Below are positions 31,133 to 41,644 of a DNA stretch of 64,000 bases, in pieces. Numbering within the stretch: position 1 is the first letter of the stretch; the number at the start of each line of letters is the position of its first letter. The DNA is from Ariolimax columbianus (lineage: Eukaryota > Mollusca > Gastropoda > Stylommatophora > Arionidae), in NCBI GenBank assembly GCA_036924085.1, contig JAVGWX010000005.1, forward strand, positions 44,940,278 to 45,004,277. The letters are read 5' to 3'. The translations under genes and the position numbers were made by a program. The notes below the pieces were generated by a model. The model ran no database searches. It worked only from the letters and a program-made list of their open reading frames with translations, and had not been told where the DNA came from.

Positions 31133-31564
31133 GCTATGATAAAATCACGTACCAATTTACAGCTGCGTATCAAGGACTTCCGTCCCTTGACCTCAATTGG
31201 AGAGGCAGAAAGGGCAGCTCAAGGCCGAACCTGCTGGGGTGTTGGAGAAAGGGGGGGGGGGGTCGTTGTCATTGTCCTATGCCCCGAAAGGAGCGACGTG
31301 CATCGGTTGATTGATACAGCAGTGTATACATGCCAGGTCAGTTTTGCCATGAAAGCCGACCCTTATCACGCGGAAAATATAAAACTACAAGGGCGATTTG
31401 ACATTAGCGATTCCTTAGAGGAGATACTTTCGTTAATGTATCCGATTTACATATGAGCTATACATTTTATGAAAGCTTAGAATGTCGTTTAGGTGATGTC
31501 ATTATTTTTCCACATTGTCACCATCCCGGTCCACACACAAACACCAACGTTGGACAAGTTGTTG
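31133..31564. other. No recognisable feature; short poly-G
   Basis: A 106-codon frame at 31136-31456 shows no recognisable domain. It contains a G run at 31251-31262. Confidence 0.35.
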
Positions 31565-32152
31565 CGTCCCGTCGAGAATAAAATCAGGCGTCTTCACCCA
31601 AAACCAGATACGCACAGCCACTTGCGCCTCCTCGTCTCCCTTGAGGTGTTAGCGTTTGGAAGAGGAAGAAGACACAAGAAAAATCGAAATAAAAAGATTT
31701 GTGGCGATCACTTTCTATTTGACACCAGCGATTGGCACGAATCAGTTCGTTCACGCGAGCTTGGAGCTGTAGATCCACATCTATGATCGGTCGGCCACTG
31801 CGAAACTGGTCATGCACGTCCGTCGTTGCTCGATTATCGTCTTTTTCAGTCAGTGCGCACTTCCTGATAGTACTGACATCCACACTCGTCACCATATACC
31901 ACAGTCATTCTACGATGCATTTCGATGGGCACACAACTTTCTACCTTACGGAATTCAGTCACAGCACGTTTCTTCAACCATATTCCAATGTAGGTCGCCA
32001 TTTTACTGTTTGCTGTGCACATGCATTACGTTCAAGGCGCATGCCACTACATGCCCCTATAGTCACTTCATTAGAGATTATTGTCACGTAGCTCTGAGCA
32101 CTGTTGTCATAATTATGACATTTGATGTAAAACTTTTTCAAACCACCCTCGT
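31565..32152 (-). pseudogene. mariner (SETMAR-type) transposase N-terminal relic with one end
   Basis: The inverted-repeat end, read inward from 32152, is CGAGGGTGGTTTGAAAAAGT, a typical mariner terminus. Downstream on the minus strand are KKRAVTEFRKVESCVPIEMH, RRMTVVYGDE, then in other frames SVDVSTIRKCALTEKD, TTDVHDQFRSGRPIIDVDLQ and ELIRANRW. This is the paired helix-turn-helix N-terminus with the HDQ-x-RSGRP box. The catalytic domain and the other end are gone. Confidence 0.75.
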
Positions 32153-33059
32153 GAAATGACAACAATTTTGTCTTAAAAGTGACTTCGACACTGGCCAGTA
32201 TCTAGAGTGTTCAACAACGTTATATGGGTGGGGGATCATAATCTAGTGATTAGTGGAACTGCTCGGAGACCAAAAATGTATAGGTACATTTTCATGAACC
32301 AGAAAGGTAGTATCATCCATTAACGAATGCGTGCTGAAGTCGCTAAACAGGGCAACGCACTCCGCCTTGGGGAACAAAGCGAAATAAAAAGAAAAATGAA
32401 CCAGAAATCAAATGCAGATAAACGTTACCATGGAGATGTGAAAAATTCCTTTCACATGCGTGCATAGACATACAGGGTGATTGATAAGTATGAAGACAAA
32501 TAGAAACAGAGATCGATACGATGGATCGGATAACACACGATATGACCAGATATTTGTATCAGATTAGCTAAGAGGGGGAAATCATACAAGAACAGAAAAG
32601 CACACTCACCAATGTCTTCAGAAAACATAACGGGGCATGACAGGAAAGAACACAAACAGGACCTTGTGATTATTTGTGGAACTCTCCAGAAAGGTCACAG
32701 TCACGTTTATAAACATGCAAAGACAGGAAAATCAATAGATCACTCGACACACACATTTTCCCTCTGTCTCTTCTCATGCCAGCAGTATCGTTTAGCTGTA
32801 CGCATTCTTTAAACCGAGATTAATTAGAAGCTAGGCCTCATGTCAGTAGTTGTGTTTGTGTTGCATTTTCTGACTGAATTATGCTAAGCGGTTTGACTTC
32901 TAGTCTATCATCAACGATTTATACTCAATAAGTAGCGGTTTTAGCCCATTTAGCACATGCAAATGAGGCTAGGTGGTCCTCTTGAGGCTCCCCAAACTTC
33001 AAAGATAACTAGTAACAAATTAATGGCGTTTGATAAAATCAGTGAGAACCAGTGAAGAG
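32153..33059. other. No recognisable feature
   Basis: No protein motif or repeat recognised over about 900 bp. Confidence 0.4.
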
Positions 33060-33405
33060 CGCTTATAAACATCAATCAATCGAAGCCCATTGCTTATATC
33101 GGTGTTTAGGTCATTGGTCACATTCCGCCAGCACACACACCCCTAGTTACTTTTTTCTGTCTATCCCCAGGTGTAACCATTTAATCGTAAACCCATCTCA
33201 CATTCTCTTCATGTATTTGTAGGTCTTCCCGTCTGTCTCTTATCTTAGGGATTTCATGTTAGAGCAAGGATGTATATGTTGGATGATGTCTCTGTGAATG
33301 TTGTATTCAGTCCCATTTTCTTCTCTTAAATTTATTGTTCCAGTGGCTGTTGTTTTCTTGTTTCCCACCCCAAGGTTATTTCACAATAAAATAGCCTACA
33401 TACAT
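33060..33405 (-). pseudogene. LINE-J C-terminal remnant
   Basis: Minus strand: TRKQQPLEQ, EKKMGLNTTFTETSSNIYIL, KRQTGRPTNT and EMGLRLNGYTWG, matching LINE-J (W-x-x-QQPLEQQI-x-x-RKWG; GRPKNTWRR). It abuts the LINE-K tail at about 33410. Confidence 0.6.
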
Positions 33406-33409
33406 TCTC

Positions 33410-34380
33410 CTCCTTCTGCCCTTGTCCTACTGCCCTAGCCATGAGATGTCGCAGAGACGGACGGAATGCGTAGATTTCTTGTTATCGCCAAGTGGGAGGG
33501 TTGTACTGTCGTTAGGTGTAACTTCCTGGGAGTGCCAGGAGACACCCTAGATCCACAGACGTCGAGGTCGGCCCCTTGCCGGACACCTGCATATCATATT
33601 CTCTCGTTGCAGGCTGGCCATAATGCATTCTGACTGAATGATGAAACCACTTAATTTGTTGGACGTCAACGTAAACACTAACTGGGGTTGTCCCAACTAT
33701 CTGCCTCATCGTGGTTATGTGGATTCCGTCACGGATTGTATTTCTGTCTGCTCTTCTCACACAGCGCATCTCACAGCTCTGGTTCTTAATCTTATGTGTT
33801 TCTAGTAAGGACCAAAAGTGACATTGGTAACACAATGTAGGGATTAACAGTGTATGTATCAGTCTTCGCATCTCACAGCTCTGGTTCTTAATCTTATGTG
33901 TTTCTAGTAAGGACCAAAAGTGACATTGGTAACACAATGTAGGGATTAACAGTGTATTTATCAGTCTTCGCATCTCACAGCTCTGGTTCTTAATCTTATG
34001 TGTTTCTAGTAAGGACCAAAAGTGACATTGGTAACACAATGTAGGGATTAACAGTGTATTTATCAGTCTTCGCATCTCACAGCTCTGGTTCTTAATCTTA
34101 TGTGTTTCTAGTAAGGACCAAAAGTGACATTGGTAACACAATGTAGGGATTAACAGTGTATTTATCAGTCTTCGCATCTCACAGCTCTGGTTCTTAATCT
34201 TATGTGTTTCTAGTAAGGACCAAAAGTGACATTGGTAACACAATGTAGGGATTAACAGTGTATTTATCAGTCTTCGCACCTCACAGCTCTGGTTCTAAAT
34301 CTTATGTGTTTCTAGTAAGGACCAAAAGTGACATTGGAAACACAATGTAGGGATTAACAGTGTATTTATCAGTCTTCTCT
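33410..34380 (-). pseudogene. LINE-K RT C-terminal remnant with 102-bp array
   Basis: After the repeated LIPTLCYQCHFWSLLETHK blocks, the minus frame (33512-34279) continues CEMRCVRRADRNTIRDGIHI, TTMRQIVGTTPVSVYVDVQQ, IKWFHHSVRMHYGQPATREY and GKGPTSTSVDLGCLLALPGS. This is the expected C-terminal order of this LINE (PTLCYQC ... MRCLRR ... VGTTP ... IKWFGHLVRM). Beyond the stop, the 3' end reads GATAACAAGAAATCTACGCA, then CATCTCATGGCTAGGGCAGTA. The 5' side stops at the array. Confidence 0.8.
33766..34377. repeat. 102-bp minisatellite, 6 copies, inside LINE-K ORF
   Basis: Units start GCATCTCACAGCTCTGGTTC at 33766, 33868, 33970, 34072, 34174 and 34276, with one to three differences between units. 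Each encodes 34 residues on the LINE strand, keeping a 255-codon frame open. Confidence 0.95.
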
Positions 34381-34754
34381 TAGTTGAAAGAAGCTAACTA
34401 GTTTCAAAATCAGTGCAATTGGATAGTGGACACTTTTCGACTTAATATAATACATACAAGTAAATAAAAGAGTGAATTACTTTCTTACATGGCTCTCATA
34501 AAAAAACGAAATCAGGTTGTTATATGTCAGTTATGTTACAGTACTTCCATATGGTTTATTTAAGAGATGTCAGTACGACTCCATCATACTGCATTTTAAA
34601 ATACTCATTGTCATTTATATTGTTTCTCATCTTATAACGGCTGACACTTGGTCATTGTACAATCCGCTTCTGTGATTAAAATCAGCTCTGAATACATTTT
34701 GTTAATATCCTGTAACAGTTTTGTTGGTAGGACAAGGTTTACAGTCGTATTGTA
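34381..34754. other. No recognisable feature
   Basis: AT-rich; no protein motif recognised. Confidence 0.4.
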
Positions 34755-35300
34755 CATCAATCAATCGATCCCTTTTAATTCCATGCGGAGCATAGGTCCT
34801 CAACAAAAACCCATCATTTTCAGCTTCCCCGAGTGTCTCCTGCAGTATTAAGGTTTGTCTCGACTTCCCTTCTCCTTGAGTCTTTAGATCTGCACCTACT
34901 TCTTTTTCCCTGAGGATTCAATAACAGTGACTGCCTTGTAATGCTATCAGTTGGTTTCCGTAATGTATGTATTGTCCATCGGTAGCACCATTTCTTAACA
35001 ACTAGTCCCACTGGCTTTTGTCCAGCTCTTTCCCGCAGTTCTATATTAGTCACTTTAACATACCATTTAATTCCCTCGATTCTGAGCAAGTTATGAAAGC
35101 TTGGACCTTTTCAGTTGTACATTATACAATTCCCTACATCATAGGACGAACAGAGTTGACATTGGGGTTGAATATCTATATTTTTGTAGCGGATTTATTT
35201 ACTTTCGATTTCCACAAATTTCGTAAAACAATAATAGCCGCTCTCGTCTTTTGTATTCTGAATGTGATATCGCTTATCAGTAACCTTGTCTATATTACTA
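34755..35300 (-). pseudogene. LINE-J C-terminal remnant
   Basis: Minus strand: GSNIDKVTDKRYHIQN (YLGS-type box), then ELRERAGQKPVGLVVKKWCY, RWTIHTLRKPTDSITRQSLL, LNPQGKRSRC and REVETNLNTAGDT. This matches the IGHTLRKP-x-x-SITRQ-x-L-WNPQGKR-x-RGRP block of LINE-J. Several frame changes. Confidence 0.75.
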
Positions 35301-35584
35301 CCAAGATATATGAATAAATATACTCCCTGTAATACTGTGTTTCTCAATACATCTGATTTTAGGTGATTGTATTCGCACTATCTTTATTTTCTTCTATGTG
35401 TACCCTCACCTAATTTCAGTGACCATTTAGTACGTTTATTTATTCTATTCTGTATTTTGGATAAATATAAACGAAGACATTTATATGTGTGCGCTATTTT
35501 CATACATCATATTACGACAGGTAAAGGTATAGTCGTATACATTACATTTTACTGAGCAATGCTGGGCTTGTTAGGAGCAGTTGG
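35301..35584. other. Spacer
   Basis: No recognised feature. Confidence 0.35.
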
Positions 35585-35860
35585 GAGCCCAGCATATTAC
35601 TTATCACATCTAGTCTCTATAAACGACAAGTTCTCTCTAGATCCAGAAATAGACAGTCGCACTGCAAGACGACTGCCACATTTCCTCGTCTCACAACATG
35701 TGTTTGAGAAAACTGACAATTAAAGCCAAGGCGATGGTGTACAATGCGTGTGTCATCAGCACGCTCTGATATGGCAGCGAGACTTTGGCAACCAATGCCA
35801 AACAAGCGCACAGGCTTAACACCTTTCAATTACGGCGCCTGTACGTACAGTTGTATGGAT
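35585..35860 (+). pseudogene. LINE RT C-terminal remnant (LINE-C-like)
   Basis: The plus frames contain INDKFSLDPEIDSRTARRLP, then LTIKAKAMVYNACVIST, YGSETLATNAKQAHRLNTFQ and LRRLY. This matches the STLS-x-D-x-EID-x-RI-x-KA ... VYNACVLSTLLYGSETW ... RLN-x-FHLR-x-LRR block. One stop lies within ST*YGSET. Confidence 0.7.
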
Positions 35861-35954
35861 GCTTTTCACATTGTGGAACGCTAATTTTGTCATTGCAATT
35901 CTAGCCTTAATTTCATTTACCGTGGGCAGCCAGAAGGTAATCTCACTACAGGAC

Positions 35955-36185
35955 CTTTTTCTTCTTCTTCTTCCTCTGCCTCTTCTTCTTCTTCTTCTTC
36001 TTATACTACTTTTTTCTCTTCTTCTTCGTTCGTTCTCAATCTTCCGCTACCAACCCAAAAAAGGGCTTTGCAAGTAGCAAGATGTAGTCAAGAGAACGGA
36101 ATGCGTTGTGTCGTAGTTTACAGATTGACTGCGATATTTGCACCTTTCGATCCGACTTCAGCAGACTACGGGACCACATCCACAT
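35955..36185 (-). mobile_element. Family E copy with long (GAA)n tail
   Basis: (CTT)n-rich 35963-36029, then CGTTCGTTCTCAATCTTCCGC, AGGGCTTTGCAAGTAGCAAG, GGAATGCGTTGTGTCGTAGT and GCGATATTTGCACCTTTCGA. It matches 60940-61120. Confidence 0.6.
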
Positions 36186-36439
36186 CACCGTAGATACGCC
36201 GTTGATAAGAAAGTAAGGGTGGTACACTTGCCTGACAATGGGAACTTCAAGTGACGCCACGTGGCCTTTAATCGTCTACCCAGACCAATGAGATGGAGGG
36301 GTGACCTTAAAAAAGAACTTGGTCCAGCATGGTACGTCAAGGAAAAAGACAAAGATTAGTGTTAACTATATTTGGCTATCTGGTAAAGGGTACATGTGCC
36401 TTAATGAATAGCAGGACTGTATTTGTGTGTGTGGTGGTG
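36186..36439. other. Spacer
   Basis: No recognised feature. Confidence 0.35.
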
Positions 36440-36570
36440 GGTAAAAGGTTCCTCTCTGCATTCTACTGTCGGAGACACGCCCCTTTCCACTCCAGGCCGT
36501 AGTCTTCCAGGATATATCATCACGTATTAACTAGTGCTTGCATGTGTGCGTCTGTATGTACCTATGCTAA
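36440..36570. mobile_element. Family F single copy
   Basis: TTCTACTGTCGGAGACACGC, CACTCCAGGCCGTAGTC, TATTAACTAGTGCTTGCATG and GTCTGTATGTACCTATG align with the family F units at 12165 and 12350. Confidence 0.5.
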
Positions 36571-37069
36571 TTCGGGCGATCTCAGTAAACCCCAACCAAA
36601 ATGCAATTTAAGGGCCGCACTATGAGGGCTCGCGTGTTGTGTGTGTGCGCGCGGGAGGGAGAGAGAGAGAGAGAGATTATAAACCTCAATCTGGGTATGT
36701 AATTACAACAGTTTTTTAAATAAAATATAAAAATATTAAAAAGAAAAAAGGCAGGACTAAAGAAGTATTACCAAACTTAAAATAAACCAAAAGCGGTTAT
36801 TTTTTGTCGCTTTGTTCATTTACATTTTTTTGTAGAAATATGTAATTAAAATGTGAAACCAGAATGCCTTAGTCATGGCAGACCCATGGGTGCACATGTT
36901 CTTTTAGAGAAAGGTGAAGAGCGTGAATATTGAGAATGTAGCTGCTCGCTGGTTGAACATATTCCGGATGGGTCTGCACAGGTGGCCAAACCTGCTCGGT
37001 TTACATGTGATTACAAACTCATGTATTTTGTGGGTTTGTGCTTCATTGAGATACATTATTGACACTAAA
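36571..37069. other. No gene; (GA)n microsatellite
   Basis: (GA)n at about 36657-36676. Otherwise no motif recognised. Confidence 0.4.
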
Positions 37070-37585
37070 TAACATATGGAGATTCAGAGAAATCAAGATT
37101 CACACAAAAGATAGAATATTCAACGTCAATGTCAAGTCGGATCTGCTGTGTGGAGGGGAGACATAGAGAACAAACAAGGCGATACGACAATGACGTCAGT
37201 CCTTCGTTAACAGATGGATACGAAAGATAATGGGTATAATGTGGCAAGAGACGGGGAAGAATGAATTCCTAAAGAAAAGAAGCCAACAACAGCCACTAGA
37301 ACAACAAATTAAGTGAAGAAAATGGGGCCGAATAGGACCTACTCTACGGAAGGCACCGTCCAACACATCTAGACAGGCTCTTACATGGAATTCTCAAGGG
37401 AAGAGAGACTGGTAGACCCAAAAATACAGGGAGAAGAGAATGTGAGATGGAACTAAGATTAAATGATTACACACGGAGATAGGCAGAAAGAGTAGCACAG
37501 GAATGTGTATGCTGGCGAGATGTCATCAATGGCCAACGCTACGAGAGTAGCGACGAGCTTTGATTTGATCGATTGGTTGCAATGT
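37070..37585 (+). pseudogene. LINE-J C-terminal remnant
   Basis: Plus frames: EKSRFTQKIEYSTS, QQQPLEQQIK, RKWGRIGPTLRKAPSNTSRQ, ALTWNSQGKRDW. It parallels 9600-10085 closely, including GAGAAATCAAGATTCAC near 37086 and AGAATATTCAACGTCAATGT at 37111. Many stops. Confidence 0.7.
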
Positions 37586-37689
37586 TATCCTCAAATAAGC
37601 ACTTATTGGCCGACCATAGTATTTGCCCCTTATATTAACACTTGGGAGCGAAGAGTAACACCAGGGTCAGGTGAAGAATATTGAACAAG

Positions 37690-37920
37690 ACCCCGTCTCT
37701 AGGTAAAAGGCTGTGTCGTATCAGTCTGACCAGCCACGTAGGGATCGACACTGGAATTCCCCCAGGGGTGAGTTTACTGATGAGCCTCACATTGCACTAC
37801 AGCCAGGAGGACTCTGGTCAACCATCTCAAGTACGCCTTGGATGTAAGAGGAGTCACTGTAAATCACCACCAAAGAAAAGTCAGAGTTAAATTAACATCA
37901 TGAGTAACTTCGAACAACAA
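37690..37920 (+). mobile_element. Diverged family D-like repeat
   Basis: The mid part, about 37775-37865, is the reverse complement of 20090-20190. It ends TAACTTCGAACAACAACTACG, like the CAA tail of family D. Confidence 0.45.
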
Positions 37921-38734
37921 CTACGACAGATTGATACTCGAACATAAAGTCAGAAGCCCTAACTACAAGGCCCCAGGTGTAACCAACATATTGGCAGATG
38001 CCATACAAGTTTGTCACGATGTAGGAGTAAGATGACTATCTAATATCTTTAATCAGGCGGGAATTGAAGGGAAGGTACCTGGTGATTGGCAAAGGGTGGT
38101 AGTGGTACCTATTTTGACAAAAAAACAAGGGCAGCAGAAAGGATTGTAGCTCGTATAGGTTCATATCCCTCCTTAGCCACGTCCGACAAATGTTCGCACC
38201 TTGAGCAGCGAGTGCCAGCTACTGTGGAGCCGCTGCTCAGTGTTTCACAATCAGGACTCCGGAAAACCAGGGGATGTACGGATGTTATATTTACGCTCAT
38301 GCAGTTATGTTAAAAAAAACACCCCCAAAATACATAGAATAGAATAAGAAACTAAACGTGGTCTTAGTTGGAAAGGAAAAGGCATTTGACCAGGTTAAAC
38401 CGATGTAAGCTATGGGAGGAATATGGTGTGAAGGGTCAATTACTGGATTGCATTCGTGCCTTGTACGTAAACAGCGAAGGTGCAGATGCCGGTATGACAA
38501 ATTTGTTTCCAGTGCTGAATGGCGTACGCCAGGGGTGTGTTCTTTCGCTACTATTATTCATAATTTATATAGATAAAATGACACAGTTGGCCCCATTAGG
38601 AGTGCCTAAATGAACTGTTGTTTGCTGATGATCAGGTCATCTTTTACCAAAATGGAGAAGACCTACAACACTACCTAATCTATCTAAATTTCGCTTGCAA
38701 CAAATATGACAAGAAAATCAACACTGACAAGATG

Positions 38735-38788
38735 GGGACTATGATGATATCGTGTGAGATGGGGATTATGATGATATCGTGTGAACAC
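38735..38788. repeat. 27-bp tandem duplication inside LINE-K RT
   Basis: ATGGGGACTATGATGATATC GTGTGAG followed by ATGGGGATTATGATGATATC GTGTGAA. It adds nine codons (MGTMMISCE then MGIMMISCE) without a frame change. Confidence 0.9.
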
Positions 38789-39335
38789 GTGCAGAGACGT
38801 TTCCACAGCAGTGACAAAAGTATCAAGAAAGTACGGGAGTTCAAATACCTCGGTAGTATTTTCACTAATGACGGCAGAGTGGGCAGAAAGATCGCACATG
38901 TTATTCAGACGGCAAACAATGTCCACTATCAAAATGAAATACGATAGAGCTCTTCTTTCATCTACGAAGGTGCTGATAAATACACTGTTTATTCCTACAT
39001 TGTGTTACCAATGTCAATCTTGGTCTTTACAAGGAACACATAAGCTGAGATGTGCTGCGTTAGAAGTCTAGTCGGGAACCGCTGAGGCAGATAGTTGGAA
39101 CAAACCCACTTAGTGTCTGCATGGACGCCCAGTAAATCAACTGGTTTGGTCATTTAGTCAGAATGTGTTACAACCAGCCTGCAGCGAGAAAATATCATAT
39201 GCAGGTCTCCTGTCCATAAGCAAGGGGTCGACGTCGGTGGCTCGAGAGTGTCTCTGACACTCTCGGGATTTTACTCCTGACAACAGCACAAGCCTCTCAC
39301 TTGGAGATAACAAGAAATCTACGCATCCCATCCCT

Positions 39336-39947
39336 TTGCGACGCCTCATGGCAAGGACAGTAGGGCATCCCGCCTCTCTGCGACGCCTCATGGCAAGGAC
39401 AGTAGGGCATCCCGCCTATCTGCGACGCCTCATGGCAAGGACAGTAGGGCATCCAGCCTCTCTGCGACGCCTCATGGCAAGAACGGTAGGGCATCCAGCC
39501 TCTCTGCGACGCCTCATGGCAAGGGCAGTAGGGCATCCCGCCTATCTGCGACGCCTCATGGCAAGGACAGTAGGGCATCCCGCCTCTCTGCGACGCCTCA
39601 TGGCAAGGGCAGTAGGGCATCCCGCCTATCTGCGACGCCTCATGGCAAGGACAGTAGGGCATCCAGCCTCTCTGCGACGCCTCATGGCAAGAACAGTAGG
39701 GCATCCCGCCTCTCTGCGACGCCTCAGGGCAAGGGCAGTAGGGCATCCCGCCTCTCTGCGACGCCTCATGGCAAGGGCAGTAGGGCATCCCGCCTATCTG
39801 CGACGCCTCATGGCAAGGACAGTAGGGCATCCCGCCTATCTGCGACGCCTCATGGCAAGAACAGTAGGGCATCCCGCCTATCTGCGACGCCTCATGGCAA
39901 GGACAGTAGGGCATCCAGCCTCTCTGCGACGCCTCATGCAAAAGCAG
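39336..39947. repeat. 42-bp minisatellite, ~14.6 copies, LINE-K 3' end
   Basis: Units CGACGCCTCATGGCAAGGAC AGTAGGGCATCCCGCCTCTCTG with a few alternating variants (ACAG/GCAG; CCTATC/CCTCTC; CATCCAGCC). Both strands have open frames (RRLMARTVGHPASL on plus). In the LINE-K copy at 33430-33480 the same segment is present once. Confidence 0.95.
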
Positions 39948-39960
39948 TAGGACAAAAAAA

Positions 39961-40235
39961 GAAAAGAACTACTTAATATTTCCACTATTAAAGACGACGT
40001 TTGAAGACAGCTTATTAACACCAATTTCTCTCTTCCTACCCACTCCCCACAAATATACTGCATTGTTAAATTATCTTCACTTGATATCACATATCTTGTT
40101 TGTTTGTGTGTTATTGGTCATGGCCGTGTCCAGCACATGTTGAAAGTGACGAGTTGTTTTTTTAGCTGTCGAAATGCTAGACAGCGGGTGAGTTTCATAT
40201 ATATAGTAAAAGTAAGTTGCATGTCCTTTTACAGA
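39961..40235. other. Spacer
   Basis: No recognised feature. Confidence 0.35.
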
Positions 40236-40457
40236 ATGTAACTTCTTAAAACTGACACCTATTTGGCTGTTATAAGTGTCTTGGCAAGTGTGCAGTACGG
40301 TAGGTTGCCATTACTTTCCGTGCATGGAGGAGCATTTTCCCGAGATTCCGAGAAAAAAACCCAGTGTCTGCCAAACTGGACACAAGTGGGAATCTAACCC
40401 GGAACGTTGGGATTGTGAAACCGAGCGAGTTTCACCACTAGGCCACGCAGCCTCCTT
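40236..40457 (-). mobile_element. SINE-G copy, reversed
   Basis: Minus strand: GGCTGCGTGGCCTAGTGGTG (A box), CCGGGTTAGATTCCCACTTG (B box), TCCATGCACGGAAAGTAATG, GCAACCTACCGTACTGCACA, CTTGCCAAGACACTTATAAC. The LINE-A tail is missing in this copy. Confidence 0.75.
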
Positions 40458-41644
40458 CATATATATAGTTGAACGACATTTGGTTTTGTTAAATCGTGGC
40501 GTAAAAATCAGGTTTGTTCCACAAACATTGCTGATGAATTTTTTTCCCAAATAATCCCTACGGTTCCTTGGGATTGTTCTGACCACACTATTGGCTAAGC
40601 TTATAATATCTACTGCACTGTACAGGGCTTTTTTGTTTTAATTGATTATTAATTTGTTACTTCACTGGTTATTGTAATTTTCTATTAACTTGAACTACTG
40701 AGTTCTCTACAGCCCGCGCTTCTATTTTTGTCATTGACGTTTCCTGGCTATCTCGTTCGTCATTTCATTATTCAAGTTGTGATGCAATATATAGTTCCAG
40801 GCACATAAATATGCTGAAAACTGCCAACATGATACTTAGGCTGGCTGTTAACGGTCCTTGTGGTCAGTGCAACGCGCGAACGTTGTTATTCTGTTCGCAA
40901 CCAATAAGAAAACGGGTCGCACAAGCACGCGGACGTAAACGTGAGGTATTTTGTTCTGAAGGCGCGTAGCACGTAGCTTTGTGTGAGGTGTCGAGGCCCG
41001 AGAGGAGAGCTCACCTCGTTCTGTCACTGTAAGTAAGGGATGAAAAAAGGCCTTAAGGAAGACAGATGTTCCACAAAACACAAAAATAGAGAGAACGCTT
41101 ATTGAAGGTATAGCAGGTTAAAAGCATCTGGGAATTGTAATTAAAAGGTGAAGAATTAAAAATGATATTTATGTTCAAGATAGTGACTCAGGGGATTGGG
41201 CAAAGAGGAGGACATGGGTAGAAAATAGCGATGACGTTGTACGAAACCATAATGAGACTGGAGCTCACTTGGTAATTGATCAACAATCTCCTTATTACGT
41301 GTCCACGGATTTGAGTGAGATTGTGGGCAAGCACATATCAATATTATCATTATTATTCACCTATCGCTATAGATGCTGAATGTATATATCTAAAAGTGCA
41401 TTTGGTTTACTCTAGCCTATTGCAGTGTGGTTTCAGTAGCTGTAGTTGTTGCATGGTGAGGTTACCAGTCATATGCATAACCTTCCCTTATCGCCTGTCA
41501 CGACATGCTGGAAAAGGAAATAACTGTGGCTGTACTATACAGTAACCACTCGTTACCGAAGCGAGTTCACTGAGGCACGATCAGCCAGATGAGCGGACGA
41601 CGCAGATGTTGATTGTCGAAGTTGCACATTTACATTCTGTTATT
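40458..41644. other. No confident gene; CpG-dense patch inside
   Basis: No protein motif. The stretch 40850-41030 is described separately. Confidence 0.35.
40850..41035 (+). promoter_or_regulatory. CpG-dense patch with CCAAT and a 5' splice-like site (tentative)
   Basis: I count roughly 20 CpG dinucleotides in about 180 bp (for example AACGCGCGAACG, CACGCGGACG, AGGCGCGTAGCACG). It contains ACCAATAAGAAAACGGGTCG (CCAAT) and ends CTGTCACTGTAAGTAAGG, where GTAAGT matches a donor site. This could be a promoter with a first exon, or an unrecognised repeat. No coding frame supports it. Confidence 0.2.

Larger units (their letters stand above)
37925..39960 (+). pseudogene. LINE-K RT with FADD box and 3' 42-bp array
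   Basis: Plus-strand order: KAPGVTNILADAIQVCHDVG and NIFNQAGIEGKVPGDWQRVV (RT start, 37960-38110). Next comes KLWEEYGVKGQLLDCIRALY, then GVRQGCVLSLLLFIIYIDKM (38524-38580) and LLFADDQVIFYQNGED (38617-38660), the catalytic FADD box. After that come REFKYLGSIFTNDGRVGRKI, INTLFIPTLCYQCQSWSLQG and, in another frame, INWFGHLVRMCYNQPAARKY. It is the most complete RT here, covering fingers to thumb, but stops and shifts break it. The segment 38140-38300 is poorly matched. The 3' end carries the 42-bp array. Confidence 0.85.

Noticed and set aside
31136..31456. 106-codon ORF as a gene
   Set aside because: No domain, signal or splice context recognised; includes a poly-G run.
33512..34279. 255-codon ORF as a host repeat protein
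   Set aside because: Its unit and its C-terminal part match LINE RT C-terminal motifs (PTLCYQC, VGTTP, IKWF), so it is a retrotransposon relic.
39297..39950. Two 200-codon repeat proteins on opposite strands (Cys/His-rich on minus)
   Set aside because: Both are by-products of a 42-bp repeat. The segment is the LINE-K 3' end, present once at 33430-33480. No start context or other coding sign.
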